Positions 15,937-23,367 of a stretch of 64,000 nucleotides of DNA are shown piece by piece. The translations under genes were made by a program, and so were the position numbers. The DNA is taken from positions 134,304 through 198,303 of the forward strand of contig JAPPNP010000026.1 in NCBI GenBank assembly GCA_028873795.1. Reading direction: 5' to 3'. Source of the DNA: Chloroflexota bacterium (GTDB lineage: Bacteria; Chloroflexota; UBA11872). Numbering within the stretch: the first letter of the stretch is position 1; the number at the start of each line of letters is the position of its first letter. Below the pieces are notes generated by a model. That model was given only the letters and a program-made list of their open reading frames with translations. It had not been told where the DNA came from and made no database searches.

Positions 15937-16989
15937 ATGGCCGGTGATATACTGCGGCGCCTTCGGCGGCGGGCCCATCCACCCGCTCAACCATCCGAGG
16001 ACACCCTCATCGCTTCGTCCAACGGCTCGCTAGCCGGCCTCAGTCAAGAGCGCCTGTTGTGGATGTACCGCACCATGCGCCGCATCCGCCGCTTCGAGGA
16101 GGCCGCCGAGGTCGCCTACCGCGCGGCCAAGATGCGCGGCGCGCTGCACTTCTACATCGGTGAAGAAGCCACGGCGACCGGCGTCTGCGCCGCGCTGAAC
16201 GAGGGCGACTTCATCACCAGCACCCACCGCGGCCACGGCCACTGCATCGCCAAGGGCGCGCGCCTGGACAAGATGATGGCGGAGCTCTACGGCCGCACGA
16301 CCGGCTACTGCGGCGGCAAGGGCGGCTCGATGCACATCGCCGACGTCGCCAGCGGCAATCTGGGCGCCAACGGCATCGTCGGCGCGGGCGTGCCCATCGC
16401 CGTGGGCGCCGCGCTCGGATCCAAACTGCGCAACGACGGCAAGGTCACCGTCTGCTTCTTCGGCGACGCCGCCGGGCCGACCGGCGCCTTTCATGAAGGC
16501 GTGAACATGGGCTCGGTGCTCAACGTGCCGGTCGTCTTTGTCTGCGAGAACAATCAGTACGGCATGGCGACCCACACCGAGTACGCCAACGCCGCCCCCG
16601 TGGGCGACCGCGGCCCGGCCTACGGCATGCCCAGCGAGCGCATCGACGGCAACGACGTGTTTCAGGTCTACGAGCGGGCCAAGGTCGCCATCGACCGCGC
16701 CCGCGACGGCGAAGGCCCGACGCTGATCGAAGCCGTCACCTACCGCCAGAAGGGCCACACCATCCACGACTCGAAGGGTTACCGCGACGAGGAAGAGATC
16801 GCCAAGTGGATCGCGCAGGATCCCATCGAGCGCTTCAAGCGGGCGGTCCTCGAGGCCAAGGCGCTGACCGAAAACGACATGCAGGCGATCGACGATGAGG
16901 TCGAGGAAGCCATTACGCAGGCCGAGGAGTTCGCCGAGGCCAGCCCCTGGCCCACCCTCGACGCCATTGAACAGGATGTGTACGTCTAG
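15937..16989 (+). CDS. 2-oxoacid (pyruvate/acetoin) dehydrogenase E1 component, alpha subunit
   Basis: 350 residues from the first ATG. The enzymatic region begins near GLSQERLLWMYRTMRRIRRFE. Thiamine diphosphate site: FFGDAAGPTGAFHEG through CENNQYGMAT (GDA instead of the commoner GDG). The phosphorylation-loop region is THRGHGHCIAKGA. With E1beta and E2 it oxidatively decarboxylates a 2-oxoacid, probably pyruvate or acetoin, to acyl-CoA. The start is doubtful: an extended -10 (TGATATACT, 15945-15953) lies downstream of this ATG, and a GAGGA ribosome-binding site at 15997-16001 points to an in-frame ATC at 16009. The true protein may therefore be 24 residues shorter. Confidence 0.9.
   Translation: MAGDILRRLRRRAHPPAQPSEDTLIASSNGSLAGLSQERLLWMYRTMRRIRRFEEAAEVAYRAAKMRGALHFYIGEEATATGVCAALNEGDFITSTHRGHGHCIAKGARLDKMMAELYGRTTGYCGGKGGSMHIADVASGNLGANGIVGAGVPIAVGAALGSKLRNDGKVTVCFFGDAAGPTGAFHEGVNMGSVLNVPVVFVCENNQYGMATHTEYANAAPVGDRGPAYGMPSERIDGNDVFQVYERAKVAIDRARDGEGPTLIEAVTYRQKGHTIHDSKGYRDEEEIAKWIAQDPIERFKRAVLEAKALTENDMQAIDDEVEEAITQAEEFAEASPWPTLDAIEQDVYV
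15945..15953 (+). promoter_or_regulatory. Extended -10 promoter element TGATATACT
   Basis: TGn plus TATACT, the strongest extended -10 match in the window. It lies in front of the E1alpha-E1beta-E2 operon. No -35 needed or seen. Confidence 0.55.
15997..16001 (+). promoter_or_regulatory. Ribosome-binding site GAGGA in front of an in-frame ATC
   Basis: GAGGA with 7 bases to ATC at 16009, which is in frame with E1alpha. No ATG, GTG or TTG lies at a suitable distance. It suggests a rare AUC start. Confidence 0.4.
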
Positions 16990-16991
16990 CC

Positions 16992-18017
16992 ATGGCCGTA
17001 ACCAGCGCACCTGACGCCCCCGCCGAAGCCGCCACGCGCCAGATCTTCATGAGCCAGGCGCTGCACGAAGCCCTGGACGAAGAGATGGCCCGTGACCCCA
17101 ACGTCTTCGTCATGGGCGAGGAAGTCGGCATCTGGGGCGGCGCCTATAACGTCACCGCCGGCCTGCTGGAGAAGTGGGGCGAGGCACGCATCATCGACAC
17201 GCCCATCTCCGAGGCGGCCATCGGCGGCGCGGCGGTTGGCGCTGCGGTCACCGGTTGCCGGCCCGTGGCCGAGTTCATGTACTCCGACTTCATGGGCATC
17301 GCCATGGACCAGATCGTCAATCAGGCCGCCAAGAACCGCTATATGTTCGGCGGCGCGGCCAAGCTGCCGATCACCTACCGCGCGCCCTTCGGCGCCGGAA
17401 CCGGCAACGCGGCCCAGCACACCCAGAGCCTCGAAGCCTGGTTTGCCCACGTGCCTGGCCTCAAGGTCGTCACCTGCTCGTCGCCCCACGACGCCAAGGG
17501 CTTGCTGAAGTCGTCCATCCGCGAGGACAACGTGGTGGTGTTCTTTGAGCACAAGGCCATCTACTCCATGCGCGGCCCCGTGCCCGAGGATGAATACACC
17601 ATCCCGCTCGGCATGGCCGACGTGAAGCGCGAGGGCAGCGACGTCAGCGTCGTGACCTACGCCCGCCAGGTGCACTACGCGCTGGAAGCGGCCGAGCAGC
17701 TGGCCGGCGAGGGCATCGACGTGGAAGTCGTTGACGTCCGCACCCTCTATCCGCTCGACGTCGACACCATCCTGGCCTCCGTGCACAAGACGAATCACGC
17801 CGTCGTCGTCTACGAGGCGGCGCGCTTCGGCGGCTTTGGCGCCGAGATCGCCTCCCAGATCCAGGAGCACGGATTCGACGACCTGGACGCGCCCGTGCTG
17901 CGCGTGGCCGGGTCGCACTCGCCCATTCCGTTCTCGGAGCCGCTCGAAAAGGGCGCCATCCCCGACCCGGAGCGGATCGCCGCGGCCGTTCGAGAGTCGC
18001 TGCAAGGCTCCCGCTAG
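16992..18017 (+). CDS. 2-oxoacid (pyruvate/acetoin) dehydrogenase E1 component, beta subunit
   Basis: 341 residues, starting 2 bp after the E1alpha stop. Typical landmarks: FVMGEEVGIWGGAYNVT, DTPISEAAIGGAAVGAA, FMYSDFMGIAMDQIVNQAAK, and the transketolase C-terminal domain with VEVVDVRTLYPLDVDTI. It forms the alpha2beta2 E1 with its neighbour; the beta subunit contributes the pyrimidine-ring side of the thiamine diphosphate site. The following E2 gene is 27 bp away, so all three form one operon. Pyruvate and acetoin dehydrogenases cannot be told apart from these motifs. Confidence 0.93.
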   Translation: MAVTSAPDAPAEAATRQIFMSQALHEALDEEMARDPNVFVMGEEVGIWGGAYNVTAGLLEKWGEARIIDTPISEAAIGGAAVGAAVTGCRPVAEFMYSDFMGIAMDQIVNQAAKNRYMFGGAAKLPITYRAPFGAGTGNAAQHTQSLEAWFAHVPGLKVVTCSSPHDAKGLLKSSIREDNVVVFFEHKAIYSMRGPVPEDEYTIPLGMADVKREGSDVSVVTYARQVHYALEAAEQLAGEGIDVEVVDVRTLYPLDVDTILASVHKTNHAVVVYEAARFGGFGAEIASQIQEHGFDDLDAPVLRVAGSHSPIPFSEPLEKGAIPDPERIAAAVRESLQGSR

Positions 18018-18044
18018 CCCCAGCCTCAACGAAAGGACCCAGCC

Positions 18045-19379
18045 GTGGCCACCCCGGTCCTCATGCCTCTGATGGGCATGACGATGGAAGAAGGCATCGT
18101 CAGCAGTTGGCTCGTGGAGGACGGGGCCACGGTGACCAAGGGTCAACCGATCCTCGAGTTCGAGACCGACAAGATCAACGCCACCGTCGAAGCGCCCGAG
18201 GACGGCGTGCTCGGCGGAATTGCCGCCCAGCCCGGCGACGCCGTGCCGGTGCAGGGAACCCTGGCCTACATCCTGGAGCCCGGCGAAGAGCCGCCCGCCG
18301 CCGAGGCGCCTCCGGCCGCCGCGCCTGAGCCGGCGCCTGCCCCGGCTCCCGCTCCCGCGCCTGCCGCACCGCCTCCCGCTCCGGCGGCTCCACCGCCCGC
18401 CCCGGCACCCGCCCCCGCGCCCATCCCAGCCGCTGCACCTGCGGTTGCAGTGGCTCCGGCGGCAGCCGACGGGCGCGTCAAGTCGTCACCCCTGGCCCGG
18501 CGCATCGCCCGCGAGTTGGGTGTCGCCCTGGCCGGCCTTGTCGGCAGCGGACCCGGCGGACGCGTCATCGAGCGCGACGTGCGCGAGGCCGCAGCCGCCG
18601 CGCCGGTGGCCGCCCCGGCCGTCGCCGTGGCGCCCGCCATTGCTCCGGCGGCGCCCATGCCCGCGGTGGCCGCCGCGACCGGCGAACCGGCCGCCGGCTC
18701 GACCATCCCCGTCACCGGCGTGCGCAAGGTCATCGCCGAGCGCATGCTGCAGAGCCTGCAGCAGACCGCGCAGGTCACTCTGGTCACCGAGGCCGACGGT
18801 CGCCGCTTCCACGAGCTGCGCACCGAGCTGGCCGCCCGCCACGAGCCGACCCTTGGCTTCAAGATCAGCTACAACGACCTGCTCATTCGAGTCTGCGCCC
18901 ACGCCCTGCGTGAGCACACCCGCGCCAACGCCAGCCTGGAAAGCGATGCCATCCGGCTGCACGACTCGGTGAACGTGGGGCTGGCCATCGAGGCCGGCGG
19001 CGATCTGGTGGTGGCCAACGTCAAGCAGGCCGACCGCAAGTCGCTGGTCGAGATCGCCTCCGACGTGCGCGGCGTGGTCGACCGCGCCCGCGCCAACCAG
19101 CTCGCGCTGGACGACATCACCGGCGGCACCTTCACGATCTCCAACCTGGGCCTCTACGGCATCGACGCCTTCACCCCGGTGCTCAACCCGCCGGAATCCG
19201 CCATCCTGGGCGTCGGCGCGCTGCGCGAGAAGGCCGTGGCCCGCGACGGCGAGGTCGTCGCCCAGCTCTCGGTCACCCTCAGCCTCACCTTCGACCACCG
19301 CGTCATCGACGGCGCCCCCGCCGCCCGCTTCCTCGCCCGCATCCGGGAGCTCATCGAGCAGCCGTACCTTCTGTTGTAA
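18045..19379 (+). CDS. Dihydrolipoamide acyltransferase (E2) of 2-oxoacid dehydrogenase complex
   Basis: 444 residues from GTG 18045 (GAAAGGAC upstream). Order: one lipoyl domain (residues 1-80) with the lipoylated Lys in EFETDKINA; a long Ala/Pro linker (about 85-140); a peripheral-subunit-binding domain (SSPLARRIARELGV, about 145-185); a second Ala-rich linker; and the catalytic acyltransferase domain with FDHRVIDGAPAARFL, whose His and Asp are catalytic. It passes the acyl group from lipoate to CoA. No E3 (dihydrolipoamide dehydrogenase) is in the window. The last 25 coding bases are repeated at 20121. Confidence 0.93.
   Translation: MATPVLMPLMGMTMEEGIVSSWLVEDGATVTKGQPILEFETDKINATVEAPEDGVLGGIAAQPGDAVPVQGTLAYILEPGEEPPAAEAPPAAAPEPAPAPAPAPAPAAPPPAPAAPPPAPAPAPAPIPAAAPAVAVAPAAADGRVKSSPLARRIARELGVALAGLVGSGPGGRVIERDVREAAAAAPVAAPAVAVAPAIAPAAPMPAVAAATGEPAAGSTIPVTGVRKVIAERMLQSLQQTAQVTLVTEADGRRFHELRTELAARHEPTLGFKISYNDLLIRVCAHALREHTRANASLESDAIRLHDSVNVGLAIEAGGDLVVANVKQADRKSLVEIASDVRGVVDRARANQLALDDITGGTFTISNLGLYGIDAFTPVLNPPESAILGVGALREKAVARDGEVVAQLSVTLSLTFDHRVIDGAPAARFLARIRELIEQPYLLL
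19341..19365 (+). repeat. Left copy of a direct repeat, 3' end of the E2 gene
   Basis: Begins ATCCGGGAGCTCATCGAG. It differs at two positions in 25 from the copy at 20121-20145, and similarity continues weakly past the stop codon. Confidence 0.7.
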
Positions 19380-19413
19380 CCGCGGGCTGCAGGGCCGCAC
19401 GGCTGAGGCTTCG

Positions 19414-19463
19414 TCATTCCCGCGATGAGCCTGCCCCGTTCCTGATACGGGGCGAGAGTCCAG
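19414..19463. repeat. Palindromic intergenic repeat, family B long variant
   Basis: TCATTCCCGCGATGAGCCTG, an inner hairpin (CCCCGT-tcctgat-ACGGGG), then GAGAGTCCAGG. The layout resembles the long copy at 40577. Confidence 0.6.
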
Positions 19464-19580
19464 GCCACATCAAGCTTCGTCCGGTGGCCCGCGCTGCGTG
19501 CAGCGTGGGATTGGCGCACCCGAGCCCGTGGCGGTCCAACAGAGCTCATTGAATAGCCGCGCGCTTGAATTGGCAATAAT

Positions 19581-19605
19581 GCTAGCTACTGGCTAGTATT
19601 GCTAG
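19581..19605. promoter_or_regulatory. Three phased GCTAG motifs, candidate operator
   Basis: GCTAG at 19581, 19592 and 19601, about one helical turn apart, in an AT-rich stretch 38 bp before the start of the following small gene. Confidence 0.35.
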
Positions 19606-19642
19606 CATAGGTGGGAAAATCCGGATCAGAGGGTGAGGAGCC

Positions 19643-20065
19643 ATGCGTCGTAGGAGCCACGGGTTTCTTGAAGAGGCTGTGAAAGAGATTGCGATGCGAC
19701 CGGGGCAGTCGGCAACCGAGATTGCGAAGCGATTGCTTGCAGACGGGAGGGCCACCAGCATGGCTAAGAACCCGGTCGCGTCATTGGTGGCAACGCTCCA
19801 CAAATACCATGCCGAGAAGCCAGTGCGACGCGAGTGGGATGGCCGGGAGTATCGGTACTACCCCGAGTCCGAACTCGACGAAACGAAACCTCATCCACCT
19901 ATGCCGGAGAGCAGATCAGGTGCGGATGACGCTCTCCTTCTGCAGCTTCCGGAGGATTGCCGGCAATACGTGAACGCGTTGGCGGTGCTACCGCAGTTCG
20001 ACACCAGCCTTGATGCGATTGTCTGGTTGCTCCGAAAGGGGATGCAATCGACGCGCGTTAGCTGA
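19643..20065 (+). CDS. Hypothetical protein, possible winged-helix N-terminus, atypical base composition
   Basis: 140 residues from ATG 19643 with GTGAGGAG directly upstream. Residues 8-65 (FLEEAVKEIAMRPGQSATEIAKRLL then ATLHKYHAEKPVRREWDGREYRYYP) look like a winged-helix domain: helix-helix-helix followed by a two-strand wing. The C-terminal part contains ALLLQLPEDCRQYVNALAVL. The gene is visibly less GC-rich (mid-50s percent by eye) and uses more A/T-ending codons than its neighbours. It lies between the two copies of the E2 3' end, so it was probably acquired. I do not recognise a family. Confidence 0.65.
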   Translation: MRRRSHGFLEEAVKEIAMRPGQSATEIAKRLLADGRATSMAKNPVASLVATLHKYHAEKPVRREWDGREYRYYPESELDETKPHPPMPESRSGADDALLLQLPEDCRQYVNALAVLPQFDTSLDAIVWLLRKGMQSTRVS

Positions 20066-20120
20066 GGCGATCGGGAAGCTGTAGTGAATGTTCGCCGTCC
20101 GTCAAGGTACGAAAGACGCT

Positions 20121-20145
20121 ATCCGGAAACTCATCGAGCAGCCGT
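20121..20145 (+). repeat. Right copy of the direct repeat, remnant of the E2 3' end
   Basis: Begins ATCCGGAAACTCATCGAG and reads on in the same frame as the E2 tail to a TAG at 20156-20158. It is not part of a longer gene. The region between the copies is about 780 bp. Confidence 0.7.
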
Positions 20146-20217
20146 GCTTGTTGCGGTAGCGGGCAGCCCACTCTGTGTGCGGCGTGGGCAGTGTCCGCGG
20201 GCGCCCGCAGGACGGGC

Positions 20218-20245
20218 GTAGGGGCGGTTCGCGAACCGCCCCTAC
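20218..20245. repeat. Palindromic intergenic repeat, family A, perfect 28-bp copy
   Basis: Perfect palindrome from GTAGGGGCGG through the TTCGCGAA core to CCGCCCCTAC; the most complete copy in the window. It lies between convergent genes. Confidence 0.85.
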
Positions 20246-20294
20246 CTCAGGTGGTCGTGAATTTGTAGCGGGGTTGCTCTTTCGGGCGCTTGGG

Positions 20295-20519
20295 TCAGCC
20301 GTGACGTTCTCGGCCTTCGCGAACGAGGCTGACGACCTCGTCGGTCGTGAGGTCGAGGTCAACGCCGGCCACGTCTAGCGGCGAGCGCGTGGCCGGTTGC
20401 GGCTGTACGACGTACGCGCGACCGTCCTTCCGGCGAATGCCGACGGCGCCGTCGCGCTGTGCGGCTTCCAGCAGGGATGCCAGGTTCTGGCGGGCTTCGG
20501 AATAGGTGTAGACCTTCAT
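20295..20519 (-). CDS. Phd/YefM-family antitoxin
   Basis: 74 residues from ATG 20519; the frame extends upstream but that part lies inside the toxin gene. The N-terminus MKVYTYSEARQNLASLLEAA and the following KDGRAYVVQPQ strand are the usual DNA-binding Phd fold. The C-terminus (LDLTTDEVVSLVREGRERHG) would be the toxin-binding tail. It overlaps the upstream PIN toxin stop by 4 bp (ATGA). The gene order is toxin first, the reverse of most Phd/VapB modules. Confidence 0.85.
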   Translation of the reverse strand: MKVYTYSEARQNLASLLEAAQRDGAVGIRRKDGRAYVVQPQPATRSPLDVAGVDLDLTTDEVVSLVREGRERHG

Positions 20520-20917
20520 GTGTTGTTTACCTCCAGAATCCTCACGCCGATCCGAGACGCTGCTTCCGCGAGTCGCTTGTCCAGTGTGAGCAGCGGAGCA
20601 CGCAGGTTCAAGGCGCACGCGACCATGTAGGCGTCGTAGGCGTACAGCCCCAGGCGCTCCGACAGCTCCAGCGACTGGCCGAGATCTATATCGACGAAGC
20701 GCAGCAGCATCTGCTGGTAGCTTTCGACCGCCTCCCGCGCCTGGTCCAGGGTGATCCGCCGCCGTCGAAACATCGCGGAAAAGGCGTTGCCCACTTCCCA
20801 ATGCAGGGATGCGGGAGCAACCAAACCAGCGTCGGCGGTGTACCGGATCATGGCCGGACGTTCGGGCGCCCAGACGATCACGGCGATCACGGCTGAAGTG
20901 TCGATTACCACGTCCAT
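20516..20917 (-). CDS. PIN-domain ribonuclease toxin (VapC-like)
   Basis: 133 residues from ATG 20917. PIN-domain acidic residues are present: D in VVIDTSAVIAVI, E in LHWEVGNAF, D in YAYDAYMVACAL and D in LTLDKRLAEAA. Family activity: Mg2+-dependent RNA cleavage, often of tRNA or rRNA, held in check by the partner antitoxin encoded just downstream. A 14-bp palindrome lies 7 bp upstream of the start codon and may be the autoregulatory operator. Longer upstream in-frame extension to 21097 runs through this palindrome and is rejected. Confidence 0.85.
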   Translation of the reverse strand: MDVVIDTSAVIAVIVWAPERPAMIRYTADAGLVAPASLHWEVGNAFSAMFRRRRITLDQAREAVESYQQMLLRFVDIDLGQSLELSERLGLYAYDAYMVACALNLRAPLLTLDKRLAEAASRIGVRILEVNNT

Positions 20918-20924
20918 AGGCAAT

Positions 20925-20938
20925 TGTACATTTGTACA
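20925..20938. promoter_or_regulatory. Palindrome TGTACA-TT-TGTACA, candidate operator of the toxin-antitoxin pair
   Basis: Two identical self-complementary hexamers separated by TT, 7 bp upstream of the toxin ATG on the minus strand, in a local AT-rich stretch. Confidence 0.5.
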
Positions 20939-21034
20939 GTCACAGATCACAACCTGTGGGAACGCACGCGTTTGAACGACGAACTTGCGCGCGCGCCCTG
21001 GCATCATGCGCCCATGAAGCCGAAGGATCCCACC

Positions 21035-21868
21035 ATGGACCTCGTTGAATCGCACGTCCACGTCTGGACCGTCCGCAATCCGCGCTTTCCGAAGCACCCG
21101 GACTCCAACTTCTCCACGGAGCAGGAGGCGTCACCGGAGGACCTGTTCGCGGCGCAGGACGAGGTTGGCGGCGTGGCCTGGACGGTGCTGATTCAGCCGC
21201 GTCTTTACCTGTGGGACAACTCCTACCTGGCCCAGGCCGCCGAGGCGCACCCGGATCGATTCGTGGTCGCCGGCCGTGTGAATCCGATGGACGGCGAAGC
21301 GCCCCGGCAGCTGCGGGAGCTCATGCAGCGGGCCGGCTATCGCGGCATTCGCCTGGCGGCGACCGAGGACCCCGCCACGCGCTGGCTGGACGATGGCTCA
21401 CAGGATCCGCTCTGGGACGCCGCCGCGGAGACGCGCGCCACCATCGGTCTGCTCATCCAGTGGCGCCAGCTCCCGCAGGCCGCGGCCATGGCGGGGCGGC
21501 ATCCGGACGTCACCGTCGTGATCGACCACCTGGGGTTCCCCGACTACGACGATCTCGACTCGCTACAGAACCTGCTGGACCTCGCCCGCCTGCCAAACGT
21601 CTACGTCAAGCTCTCGGGCTATCCCCACAACACCGGCAACGCCTATCCCTACCTGCGCGCCCGACCATTCATCGAGCGCATGCTCGACGCCTTCGGCCCT
21701 TCGCGCGTGATGTGGGGCAGCGACTGGCCGGTCTGTCTGGCCCACGCGACCTATGGCCAAGCCTTCAAGTCTGCGTGGGAGCTGCCGTGGCTCACCGACT
21801 CCGACCGCGAATGGATCTTCAGCCGTACCGCGCGCGCCGCGTGGCGCATCCCGGACGCCCAGTCCTGA
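21035..21868 (+). CDS. Amidohydrolase family protein (Amidohydro_2, metal-dependent TIM barrel)
   Basis: 277 residues from ATG 21035, chosen because AAGGA precedes it by a good distance; ATG 21014 would add seven residues. N-terminal ESHVHVW provides the first metal ligands (HxH), VVIDHLGFPD the middle His, and GSDWPV the catalytic Asp. This is the COG3618 branch, which includes L-fuconolactonase and other sugar-lactone hydrolases. The substrate is not evident, as neighbours are a toxin-antitoxin pair and thioredoxin. A strong hairpin follows the stop. Confidence 0.85.
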   Translation: MDLVESHVHVWTVRNPRFPKHPDSNFSTEQEASPEDLFAAQDEVGGVAWTVLIQPRLYLWDNSYLAQAAEAHPDRFVVAGRVNPMDGEAPRQLRELMQRAGYRGIRLAATEDPATRWLDDGSQDPLWDAAAETRATIGLLIQWRQLPQAAAMAGRHPDVTVVIDHLGFPDYDDLDSLQNLLDLARLPNVYVKLSGYPHNTGNAYPYLRARPFIERMLDAFGPSRVMWGSDWPVCLAHATYGQAFKSAWELPWLTDSDREWIFSRTARAAWRIPDAQS

Positions 21869-21878
21869 GTTAAAGAAA

Positions 21879-21915
21879 TCCGGGTGCAAGGCCGGGCGGA
21901 GGCCTTGCACCCGGA
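21879..21915. terminator. Strong hairpin between convergent genes, likely bidirectional terminator
   Basis: Perfect 15-bp stem: TCCGGGTGCAAGGCC, 7-base loop, GGCCTTGCACCCGGA. On the minus strand it is followed by TTTCTTTAA, giving a reasonable intrinsic terminator for trxA; on the plus strand it ends the amidohydrolase transcript. Confidence 0.8.
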
Positions 21916-21933
21916 TGAAGTCCGGGAAAGCGC

Positions 21934-22281
21934 CTAGGCGGGCTGGAGGTGACCCTCCAGCTGCTCCCGCAGATGCCTTTCCGGCAGGACGCCCACGACT
22001 CGATCGACTTCCTGACCGTTGCGAAAGACGATCAGCGTCGGGATACCGCGAACGCCGTACTGGCTCGGCGCGTCGGGGCTCGCGTCCACGTCCACCTTGA
22101 CGAACTTCACGCGCCCAGCGAACTCGCCGGCCAGCTTTTCGAACGTCGGCGCGAGCATACGACACGGCGCGCACCACTCGGCCCAGAAATCGACGATCAC
22201 GAGTCCGTCGGCCTCGAGGACTTCCTGCCGGAAGTCGGCGTCGGTGGCGTGCGTCAAGTTGTCAGCGGTCTCGGCGACCAT
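21934..22281 (-). CDS. trxA: Thioredoxin
   Basis: 115 residues. Classical thioredoxin fold with redox motif WCAPC at residues 36-40 (one residue different from the usual WCGPC), cis-Pro in RGIPTLIVFRNG and the FVKVDVDASPD strand. It acts as a cytosolic disulfide reductant. It is a single gene on the minus strand ending in the hairpin at 21879-21915. Confidence 0.95.
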   Translation of the reverse strand: MVAETADNLTHATDADFRQEVLEADGLVIVDFWAEWCAPCRMLAPTFEKLAGEFAGRVKFVKVDVDASPDAPSQYGVRGIPTLIVFRNGQEVDRVVGVLPERHLREQLEGHLQPA

Positions 22282-22444
22282 TGCTCGGCCCTGAGGGGAG
22301 GTGAGCTATCCAGACACCCCAACCTTAGGCCGGGCTGACGGCCGCGTCGGTTGGAATCGTCACAAAAGCCAGCGGCATTCACGCGATTTCACAGCCAGCA
22401 GCGACACCGGCCCGCCGGTCGGCATTCGGCTGGGCGGCGCCGAG

Positions 22445-22669
22445 CTACTCGATCTTGATCTGCTCGGCCGACGAGCCCTGACGCTCCGACGGACCCAGCG
22501 TTTGAATGCCGGCGTCCAGGACTTCGCGCAAGCTCAGGAGCACCTCGCGGACGGCGCCGCGCATGTGAACGCTGGCCTTGCCCACCCCGAGTTGCGGCCG
22601 GTCGATTTCGATTGTGATGCGAAGCGGCGCGCCGTGCTGCTGGGCCCCGTTCGCCGAATTCTCTGTCAT
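22445..22669 (-). CDS. Small hypothetical protein
   Basis: 74 residues from ATG 22669. The middle reads LRITIEIDRPQLGVGKASV followed by a helix REVLLSLREVLDAG, suggesting a small beta-alpha fold; there is no signal peptide or known motif. It stands alone on the minus strand, downstream of the zinc-ribbon regulator gene. No function assigned. Confidence 0.55.
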   Translation of the reverse strand: MTENSANGAQQHGAPLRITIEIDRPQLGVGKASVHMRGAVREVLLSLREVLDAGIQTLGPSERQGSSAEQIKIE

Positions 22670-22753
22670 AGCCCCGTGCCGCCTCCTGTCCGTGCGTCCC
22701 GGTTCGCAGTATATGACTCGACCTGGGCCTGACGACAGAGCTCGGCGGTTCGG

Positions 22754-23236
22754 TTATGCCTGCGTCGCCGGCATGGTGGTGGCCACCGGCTCGCCGCAGT
22801 AGGCGCAGAACCGCGAGTCGGCGCGAATGATGCGCCCGCACGTCTCGCAGACCGTCTCGAGCGGCAGCTGCTCGCCGCAGTTCACGCAGTACTTGGCGTC
22901 CCAGGGGTTGGAAGCGCCGCACATGCCGCAGCCGCGGTCGATGGTGCCGCTCGAGGTGGGCGAGGCCCCCGTCCCTCGCGGCGCGGATTGCGCGCGGGCC
23001 CGCCGAAGCAACGCTACCTCCAGGCCGAGAATCGCCGCCACCGCGTCCAGGTCGTTGTCGGGCACGTGCATGATCTTGCCCGTCTCGACGTCGCTCACCC
23101 AGGGGCGATCGCGGTCGATGCGGCTCGCCAGCTCAGCCTGGGTCAGACGCTTGCGCTTGCGGGCGCCGAACAGCATCGCGCCCAGAGGGCCGCGATCGAT
23201 GTCGCGAAACGCTCGCTTCTGCAGCTTGCGCCGCAC
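22754..23236 (-). CDS. XRE-family helix-turn-helix protein with C-terminal double zinc ribbon
   Basis: 160 residues from GTG 23236. Residues about 18-75 form a Cro/C1-type HTH: LFGARKRKRLTQAELASRI, recognition helix DRPWVSDVETGKI. The C-terminus has four CxxC pairs (CGMC, CVNC, CETC, CAYC), the DZANK-type double zinc ribbon. It is probably a DNA-binding regulator with a protein- or nucleic-acid-binding zinc module. No target is evident. The AT-richer 90 bp upstream contains a spaced inverted repeat (GGAACAA...TTGTTCC). Confidence 0.8.
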   Translation of the reverse strand: MRRKLQKRAFRDIDRGPLGAMLFGARKRKRLTQAELASRIDRDRPWVSDVETGKIMHVPDNDLDAVAAILGLEVALLRRARAQSAPRGTGASPTSSGTIDRGCGMCGASNPWDAKYCVNCGEQLPLETVCETCGRIIRADSRFCAYCGEPVATTMPATQA

Positions 23237-23367
23237 TGCTCGCCCCTCTGGAGGCCCGCCGTTCGCGGGGGCGGAATGCTAGCACGCCGCCCATGCACCG
23301 TCTATGGGATTTGGGAACAAAATCTGCGATCCCCTTCTGCCAGACCCCACATTGCCCGATATTGTTC

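Noticed and set aside
20924-21034. N-terminal extension of the amidohydrolase from 20924
   Set aside because: The added residues overlap the toxin operator and lack similarity; the metal-binding ESHVHVW begins a few residues after ATG 21035.
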